Assembly (NCBI GenBank): GCA_012799155.1
Contig: JAAZLV010000398.1
Location: forward strand, 1 to 9,736
DNA: 9,736 nt
Reading direction: 5' to 3'
Source of the DNA: Bacteroidales bacterium
GTDB taxonomy: Bacteria; Bacteroidota; Bacteroidia; Bacteroidales; Dysgonomonadaceae
The notes under the pieces were generated by a model, which saw only the letters and a list, made by a program, of their open reading frames with translations, was not told the origin of the DNA and did no database searches. Below are positions 1-4,930 of this stretch, one piece after another; the first letter of the stretch is position 1; the number at the start of each line of letters is the position of its first letter. The position numbers and the translations under genes are program-made.

Positions 1-218
1 AAATCGGCAGCTGCCATCAGACCCTGATTCTCAGCAATCGTTCGGAAGAGAGGAGCAAACACTCCTTGTGAGTCCATCAGATAGCCATAGGCCGTCCATT
101 TGGGTGTGAAGACTTTGGCAAGTCCCTCATAGAGGAAATACCATCCGATCAATAACCTTAATGTCACGAGTCCATAAAGCTGTATGGAGGAATGGTTGTG
201 ACTGTTCTTGTGTCTCAT
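1..218 (-). CDS. DoxX-family membrane protein, 3' end beyond the window (partial)
   Basis: Only the first 72 codons are in the window; the gene continues past base 1. The protein starts MRHKNSHNHSSIQLYG. A hydrophobic helix follows at about residues 13-34, containing RLLIGWYFLYEGLAK, then FTPKWTAYGYLMDSQG at about 37-52. This pattern (an early transmembrane helix with GWYFLYEGL, then W-T-x-x-GYL) is typical of the DoxX/DoxD-like membrane proteins common in Bacteroidetes, which are expected to form a four-helix bundle in the inner membrane. Some relatives are subunits of quinone-linked oxidoreductases, such as the thiosulfate:quinone oxidoreductase small subunit, but most have no proven reaction, so none is assigned here. 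The ATG at 216-218 is the first in-frame start; no Shine-Dalgarno sequence is visible, which is usual for this phylum. A promoter-like sequence lies about 90 bases upstream, so the gene probably starts its own transcript. Confidence 0.8.
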   Translation of the reverse strand, partial: MRHKNSHNHSSIQLYGLVTLRLLIGWYFLYEGLAKVFTPKWTAYGYLMDSQGVFAPLFRTIAENQGLMAAAD

Positions 219-304
219 ATATTTTTTTGATTGCGATAGAATTGTACCGACATGATTCCTCTATACCGGAAAACTGCGGCAACGTTTGTTTCATCTTGTG
301 GTTG

Positions 305-335
305 CAAATATGGTTTGGATGTATAACAATGTAAA
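305..335 (-). promoter_or_regulatory. Probable Bacteroidetes-type promoter of the DoxX gene
   Basis: Read on the minus strand, CATATTTG (305-312) matches the -7 consensus TAnnTTTG except for the first base. TTTA (332-335) lies 19 bases upstream as a near match to the -33 TTTG. The predicted start is near base 300, leaving a leader of roughly 80 bases before the ATG at 218. Both elements are imperfect, so this is a moderate-to-weak call. Confidence 0.35.
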
Positions 336-349
336 GATAATGATTTTTA

Positions 350-392
350 CAAAAAAACAGTTGGATCTGCTCGACTAGTTACTGACAGCCAA
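350..392 (-). terminator. Probable intrinsic terminator after the DUF5686 gene
   Basis: Seven bases past the DUF5686 stop codon, the minus strand reads TTGGCTG, then a loop, then CAG-AT-CCAA, then CTG and a run of seven T (351-357). TTGG pairs with CCAA and CTG with CAG, with a two-base bulge. The stem is short and imperfect, but its position just after the stop codon and the T-run right behind it fit a rho-independent terminator. It would separate this gene from the downstream DoxX gene. Confidence 0.45.
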
Positions 393-398
393 TCTGGT

Positions 399-3056
399 TT
401 ATTTGATTGGCCGTTCGATGAGACCCCACAAGGGATAACTGATTCTGAGAACCACCCCTCTGATCTTGTTTTCGCTGAAACTGGTGAAGATGCCTGCCCT
501 GCCCAACCCCAGGAGACCAACGGAATAGCCCCCTTCAAAATATGGCTTTCGCTCTTCGGTGATCAGCCCATTGAGATGAACCGCTTCATCGAACAGATAT
601 GACTGAAGGAATGGCATGTGCTTTATGAAGAGATATTGTGACGTCAGATTGAGGTGGCCTGTCATCCACCAGTCACCCGATGCGGTGTAAGCAGGCAACA
701 GACTGAAACTGTGGTTCAATTGAGTGGCCGTGAACAGCATCCGGTTGTTTCGGAAATAGTGGAGGTCGTGGGGATACAATTTCGCAGAGGAGAGAAACGA
801 TCCACCCGAGAACCGATAATCGAATGTCTCGAAGGGAGAGAGATTGATCGTGTGTGAAAGGGAGAAGGAAAGCTTGTCATACAATGGTGCCTCACTGTCT
901 GCAAACAGATTGAATCCCTTCTCGTAGGCAAGTGCGAATGTGGGGAACCTACTCGAAGCATACTCTTTTCTGCCTTCCCTTACATAGTATCGGTAACGCG
1001 GCGTGTAGGTGAGTTGCAGCATGATTTTAGCCGCTTTATGTGGGGGATCGAGTTCGACGTCGGAGGTGTTGTTGTCGGTGACAGCATTCCCTGTGATGTG
1101 AAAGGCGGTGTGGTTGCGCACCGGCATCCGCTTCTCTATCTCAGTACCGGTATAGAGGTTCAGTCCGTTGGCAATGTCAATTGAATGATTCGCTTTCACA
1201 TAGCGACTGTCATAAAAGCGAATGAAATTTTGACCCAGGCTGATGGTTGTCAGCGTGTTCATCAGTCGCGACTCCCCATTCATGCCATTCACATCACGTG
1301 TGTGATGACCGGCAGAGAGATGCAACCGTCCCAGCGACATGGGTGCATAATTGAGTGTCGCAGCCACATTCCAGAGCCATTCCTTGCGAGCGGTAGCATA
1401 ATAGAGTGCGGGCGAAAAGCTGATGTTCCGGTTCTGACCGATTGCCTGATGCAGTGAGAGGGTTTGACCCAGCCAGAATCCATCCACGAAATTGTACTCT
1501 TTCATTCCACCCAGCACACCACCATAACGAAGCGAAAGGGTTGGGTTGATCTCCCATCTGCCTCCCTGTATGATCTTCCCGAATAGTCTCCCAGGATTTT
1601 CACCACCGATGGAGAGCACCAATTCATTTCTTTCTCTCCTTTCCCGCTTGATGGTGTCATTGCCGGAGAGCGAGTCTCTTCTCAGGTAGCTCTGTTGTTC
1701 ATCCAACCGCAAGGGGAGCGATCGAACAGTGTGCCAATAGGTAGAATCCCTCTCCCATGCCAGTGTGTCCACCTCCATTTTTACCATCCCGATGCTTTTT
1801 ATTTCCAGTGACTCCCGCTGTTTTTGTAACTCTTCCGGCTCTTTGATCCGATTCATCAACTTCGACATCCTGTAAGCCTCTCTGGTGGAGAGTTCCTCTT
1901 TCTGTGTCAGTTTTTCCAGTTCTTTTGCAGCTTTCTGTTGTTGTGGCGTTAACTGCTCAACAGGCAGCATCTCAGTTGGCCCTGATTCCTGCACAATGGC
2001 AGGTACGCGTGTTTCATCGATCTCCACCGACTGATAGGTGAGGGATGCATAATATTTCCCCGATCCCTTTACACCCATTGTATTGATTGTAATTGTCAAA
2101 TCGTAGCTGGTAGGCAGGTAAACTGCCGGCTTCACCTGGTTGTAGTTGATGCAGTAGTGCATGGTTGTGCCCAATTCGGAAGCTGCCAGGTCGGCGATAT
2201 AAACATTCCAGCTGTTCTCCAGGATGTAGAGATATCCGGAGAAGAGATCGGGGTTTCGCTTCCGGGGAATCACCTTTATTTTGTTGATGATCAGGTCGGA
2301 CTGATATGCAACATCCTCCAGTTTGAACGCATAATAACGGAACGATCCCGGCGTGAGGGGAGAGATCCTGCCATCCATCTCGGAGTTGTAAATGCTGGTG
2401 GTCATGATGTCCAATCCCTTGGATATGTTGAGCTCGGGAGGAATGGAGCTTTTCAGTGCCACCACCTGTTGTTGGTAGGTTGCGGGAGAGGTGAAATGGA
2501 CATTGTTTTGTGATTCCATCACCAACGGCTTGCCAATCAGTTCATCAATCGGCACAGCGCTGTCGTTTACTGTCATGGCATTCTTCAGTATTCCGGGTAT
2601 TTTATCAATTGTCATGCTCCCCTTGATGTAGGCCTGAGACCTGTAATCCTTCACCTGATAACGATAATAGGGTGCATAGGCAATGGCTCTGCGCATGATG
2701 CGATAGGCTGGGTCTTCGCTGCCTGCATACACCTCCAACTCGTCAAGCAGGTAGGCTGTCTCCTTCATCACCACCCGGATTGTTTGATCGTGGTGATCCA
2801 TGGTGATGATCTTCCGGATGCTCTCATAGCCAAGCGAACGAAATTCGAAGGTGTAGGTGCCTGGTGGCAGTGTTGTACGGAACTCGCCCCTGTTGTCGGC
2901 GGCGATACCCCGGGCAATTTCATGAATATAAAGGGTGGAGAAGGGTATCGGTTCACCCTGCTCATTCTGAATGGAGCCGATTAATTGTTGAGCCTGCAGG
3001 GATTCAAACAATGTCAGACAGTAAAAAAAGAAGAAGAGTGTACGCGCCATGTCCAT
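399..3056 (-). CDS. DUF5686 protein with N-terminal carboxypeptidase-regulatory-like domain, outer-membrane type
   Basis: The product has 885 residues. Residues 1-22 form a signal peptide with a run of phenylalanines and a likely cut after LQA. Residues about 24-110 match the CarboxypepD_reg-like beta-sandwich found at the start of many Bacteroidetes surface proteins (IGSIQNEQGEPIPFSTLYI, then PGTYTFEFRSLGYES). From about 112 on it matches DUF5686, with hallmarks EDPAYRIMRRAI and YRSQAYIKG, and RNPDLFSGYLYILENSWNVY at about 268-287. A highly charged stretch at about 366-475, rich in K, E, Q and R, may be helical. The rest alternates polar and aromatic residues, as in a beta-barrel. The family probably sits in the outer membrane; its substrate and role are unknown to me. 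Met1 and Met3 are both possible starts, and Met1 leaves a leader of about 25 bases from the promoter at 3086. Confidence 0.87.
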   Translation of the reverse strand: MDMARTLFFFFYCLTLFESLQAQQLIGSIQNEQGEPIPFSTLYIHEIARGIAADNRGEFRTTLPPGTYTFEFRSLGYESIRKIITMDHHDQTIRVVMKETAYLLDELEVYAGSEDPAYRIMRRAIAYAPYYRYQVKDYRSQAYIKGSMTIDKIPGILKNAMTVNDSAVPIDELIGKPLVMESQNNVHFTSPATYQQQVVALKSSIPPELNISKGLDIMTTSIYNSEMDGRISPLTPGSFRYYAFKLEDVAYQSDLIINKIKVIPRKRNPDLFSGYLYILENSWNVYIADLAASELGTTMHYCINYNQVKPAVYLPTSYDLTITINTMGVKGSGKYYASLTYQSVEIDETRVPAIVQESGPTEMLPVEQLTPQQQKAAKELEKLTQKEELSTREAYRMSKLMNRIKEPEELQKQRESLEIKSIGMVKMEVDTLAWERDSTYWHTVRSLPLRLDEQQSYLRRDSLSGNDTIKRERRERNELVLSIGGENPGRLFGKIIQGGRWEINPTLSLRYGGVLGGMKEYNFVDGFWLGQTLSLHQAIGQNRNISFSPALYYATARKEWLWNVAATLNYAPMSLGRLHLSAGHHTRDVNGMNGESRLMNTLTTISLGQNFIRFYDSRYVKANHSIDIANGLNLYTGTEIEKRMPVRNHTAFHITGNAVTDNNTSDVELDPPHKAAKIMLQLTYTPRYRYYVREGRKEYASSRFPTFALAYEKGFNLFADSEAPLYDKLSFSLSHTINLSPFETFDYRFSGGSFLSSAKLYPHDLHYFRNNRMLFTATQLNHSFSLLPAYTASGDWWMTGHLNLTSQYLFIKHMPFLQSYLFDEAVHLNGLITEERKPYFEGGYSVGLLGLGRAGIFTSFSENKIRGVVLRISYPLWGLIERPIK

Positions 3057-3085
3057 TGATTTTTATCGGGTTGAGAATATATGAA

Positions 3086-3119
3086 CAAAGATATAATGAT
3101 TTTCCGAGGAAACTGCATA
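3086..3119 (-). promoter_or_regulatory. Probable promoter of the DUF5686 gene
   Basis: On the minus strand, TATCTTTG (3086-3093) is an exact match to the Bacteroidetes -7 element TAnnTTTG, about 30 bases before the start codon. The -33 element is poor: the best candidate is TATG (3116-3119), 22 bases upstream, so the promoter may be weak or need an activator. It faces away from the promoter of the aspartate-dehydrogenase-like gene. Confidence 0.55.
3101..3112. repeat. Short dyad TTTCC-GA-GGAAA between divergent promoters
   Basis: A perfect five-base inverted repeat with a two-base centre lies between the -7 element and the -33 region of the DUF5686 promoter, in the 119-base gap between two divergent genes. 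The position suits an operator, but a dyad this short can arise by chance. Confidence 0.3.
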
Positions 3120-3139
3120 TCACCCTCATTTGCTGTGAT

Positions 3140-3170
3140 TTTGCGAAATGACCAAAAGCTCCTATCTTTG
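3140..3170 (+). promoter_or_regulatory. Strong-consensus promoter of the aspartate-dehydrogenase-like gene
   Basis: TTTG (3140-3143), a 19-base spacer and TATCTTTG (3163-3170) match the Bacteroidetes -33/-7 consensus exactly. The -7 element ends only five bases before the ATG at 3176. In this phylum transcription starts a few bases past the -7 element, so the mRNA should begin at or within a base or two of the start codon. Confidence 0.75.
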
Positions 3171-3175
3171 CAGTG

Positions 3176-3964
3176 ATGAAAAAACTTGCAATTGTAGGAT
3201 GCGGCTATCTGGCCGAAGTGGTAACTGATGCGTTGTTGAACGGATTGTTGCCGGAGTATCAACTCATTGGTGTCTATTCAAGAACAGCAGCCAAGGCGGA
3301 ACGTCTGGCGGCACATATGCATACAGCGGGCAAGGTGTGTAAAGCATGCCACACGGTGGAGGAGCTGCTTGCGTTGAAGCCTGATTACCTGGTAGAGGCT
3401 GCCTCACCGGCAGCCATGAAGGAGCTGGCGCTGCCCACCCTGGAGAATGGCACATCCATTGTCACCCTGTCGATTGGTGCATTTGCCGACACTGCCTTTT
3501 ATGAAAAAGTGAAAGAGACCGCCACTGCAAATGGCCAACGGGTCTATATCGCCTCCGGAGCCACCGGTGGTTTTGATGTGCTCCGTACGGCGACACTGAT
3601 GGGAAACGCCAAGGCCCGGTTCTTTAACGGCAAGGGTGTAGCAGCCTTGCGGCGATCATCGCACTATACACCCGACATGGAGCAACAGGAGAAAGTGATC
3701 TTCACCGGTACGGCCAGAGAGGCGATCAACACCTTTCCCACGGGACTTAACGTGGCTGTGGCAGCTTCACTCGCCACAGTGGGGCCGGAACAGTTGCAGG
3801 TGACGATGGAGTCGACCCCTGCTTTTACCGGCGACAGGCAGCGTGTGGAGATTGAGAATGAGCAGGTATATGCAGTGGTGGATGTCTTCAGCGCCACTTC
3901 CGAAATTGCAGCCTGGTCGGTAGTGGCCACCCTGCAGAATATTGTTTCTCCTATTGTATTTTGA
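3176..3964 (+). CDS. L-aspartate dehydrogenase-like (NadX/DUF108 family) NAD(P)-binding protein
   Basis: The product has 262 residues from the ATG at 3176; a GTG at 3173 would add one. An N-terminal Rossmann fold begins LAIVGCGYLA (4-13), followed by VYSRTAAKAERLA (33-45), VEAASP (73-78) and SIGAFAD (99-105). The C-terminal part carries AspDH-family motifs: ASGATGGFDVLRTA (126-139) and GTAREAINTFPTGLNVA (178-194), matching the usual SGAIGGLDALRAA and GTAREAV..FPkNvNVA. True family members oxidise L-aspartate to iminoaspartate or run the reverse, feeding NAD synthesis. The usual N-x-H motif near the end reads GDRQ here (219-222), so the catalytic histidine seems to be replaced by Gln222. The site GxGxxA with Ser35-Arg36 where NAD enzymes have an acidic residue suggests NADP(H). 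The family call is firm; activity on aspartate is doubtful. The gene ends inside its convergent neighbour. Confidence 0.82.
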   Translation: MKKLAIVGCGYLAEVVTDALLNGLLPEYQLIGVYSRTAAKAERLAAHMHTAGKVCKACHTVEELLALKPDYLVEAASPAAMKELALPTLENGTSIVTLSIGAFADTAFYEKVKETATANGQRVYIASGATGGFDVLRTATLMGNAKARFFNGKGVAALRRSSHYTPDMEQQEKVIFTGTAREAINTFPTGLNVAVAASLATVGPEQLQVTMESTPAFTGDRQRVEIENEQVYAVVDVFSATSEIAAWSVVATLQNIVSPIVF

Positions 3965-4847
3965 TGCCGCTGTAATCGGTCAGGTTCTGCAACACTTTTT
4001 CACTGAGCCGATCGAATGCCTGACGGGTACGTCCGGTGGATACCCCCATGCAGCGCAGGTTCGGGTGGTTGAGCAGATGCTCCCCACCCACAGCACCCAC
4101 GGTGTCGCAGAAACAGAGGTTGTCACCCTCCAGCCACTCCTGAAAAGGGGCTTCGTCCCATGCGGGTGAGAGTCCGGTGTTGAAGAGTATCTTCCTGTTG
4201 CCTAGTTTTTTGAATTGTTCCTCATGTAACAATACCGTGTTTCTGTTCAGGCAGCAACAGATAACTTCGCACTCACTGAGCAGTTGATTCAGCGGCAGGA
4301 AACGGTAACCCTTCTCGCTGGCATCCGCTTTTTCGCTGCGGGCGAAATAGCTGATCTCGGCACCAAAGAAGCGTAGTGCATCGGCGATCATGCCACCCGA
4401 CTTGCCAAGTCCCACGATGCCTGCCTTCAGGCCGGTGATCTCGCGTGGCATGTCGTCCCACGACTTCTGATCAAAGCCGTGCAGCGCGCGTACCAGTTCA
4501 CTGACCACATACTCCACCACCCCCTCATCACCATAATCGCGGATACCGGTAACGGTGATGCCGCGGCTGTTGGCATAATTGATGTCCACGTTGGCACTCT
4601 CAGGAGAATAGAGAGAACAGCACATGCCAATGTATTTCAGGTTGTCACATTTCTCCAGCACCTGCTTTTCGAGTTGTGAGGTATAGCTGATCAGCACCGC
4701 ATCGGCATCGCCGATGCGGTTGATGATTGCTTGGTCGCTCCCCGGAATGTCGTCATAGAGAACAACTTCACGGGCAAAGCTGCCCAGTGCTTCCACTGCT
4801 GAGGGAATGAGGCCTGTTGGCTCGATGGCCACAATTTTCTGGAACAT
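3951..4847 (-). CDS. D-isomer-specific 2-hydroxyacid dehydrogenase family protein, catalytic residues apparently missing
   Basis: The product has 298 residues, slightly short for the family. The fold is recognisable: a substrate-domain segment around NVDINYANSRGITVTGIRDY (86-105), then VVEYVVSELVRALHG, then the Rossmann motif GIVGLGKSGG (143-152) and FNTGLSPAWDEA (222-233). In normal members the last motif reads NTARGGLVDEEA; here Leu226 stands where the catalytic Arg belongs. The C-terminal segment DTVGAVGGEHLL...MGVSTGRT (248-274) lacks the Glu of the usual DVF..EP motif and has Val269 in place of the His of PHIAG. The end of the second Rossmann strand reads YFARS rather than the acidic Y-D, pointing to NADP(H) binding. 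There are ten cysteines, including a Cys197-199 triplet. It could be a degenerate or repurposed member, perhaps a ligand sensor. It has its own promoter just upstream. Confidence 0.8.
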   Translation of the reverse strand: MFQKIVAIEPTGLIPSAVEALGSFAREVVLYDDIPGSDQAIINRIGDADAVLISYTSQLEKQVLEKCDNLKYIGMCCSLYSPESANVDINYANSRGITVTGIRDYGDEGVVEYVVSELVRALHGFDQKSWDDMPREITGLKAGIVGLGKSGGMIADALRFFGAEISYFARSEKADASEKGYRFLPLNQLLSECEVICCCLNRNTVLLHEEQFKKLGNRKILFNTGLSPAWDEAPFQEWLEGDNLCFCDTVGAVGGEHLLNHPNLRCMGVSTGRTRQAFDRLSEKVLQNLTDYSGIKIQ

Positions 4848-4856
4848 ATTGTCTGA

Positions 4857-4886
4857 ATTTGATCGGTTATCTTGATGAGATCAAAT
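4857..4886. repeat. Perfect 8-bp inverted repeat overlapping the 2-hydroxyacid-dehydrogenase-like promoter
   Basis: ATTTGATC (4857-4864) and GATCAAAT (4879-4886) are exact reverse complements separated by 14 bases, so their centres are 22 bases apart, about two helix turns. One arm overlaps the -7 element; the other lies in the leader before the start codon at 4847. The layout fits an operator for a dimeric regulator; an RNA hairpin in the leader is also possible. Confidence 0.5.
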
Positions 4887-4913
4887 ATAACACTTAATCT
4901 CCGGGTTCACAAA
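4882..4913 (-). promoter_or_regulatory. Consensus promoter of the 2-hydroxyacid-dehydrogenase-like gene
   Basis: On the minus strand TTTG (4910-4913), a 20-base spacer and TATATTTG (4882-4889) match the Bacteroidetes consensus. The predicted start is near 4877, giving a leader of about 30 bases. The element sits in the 83-base gap after the TonB receptor stop codon, so this gene can be transcribed independently of the receptor. Confidence 0.72.
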
Positions 4914-4930
4914 TATCGGTCGCAAGCCTC

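Noticed and set aside
219..398. Possible small gene in the 180-base gap between the DoxX and DUF5686 genes
   Set aside because: The short open frame that touches it is antisense to the end of the DUF5686 gene. The gap is better explained by a terminator and a promoter.
2157..2513. 118-codon plus-strand open frame opposite the DUF5686 gene
   Set aside because: It is wholly antisense to a strongly supported gene, with no promoter-like sequence or family resemblance.
3951..4847. Reading the dehydrogenase-like gene as a pseudogene because catalytic residues are missing
   Set aside because: The frame is intact, the fold motifs are kept and a near-perfect promoter precedes it, so repurposing fits better than decay.
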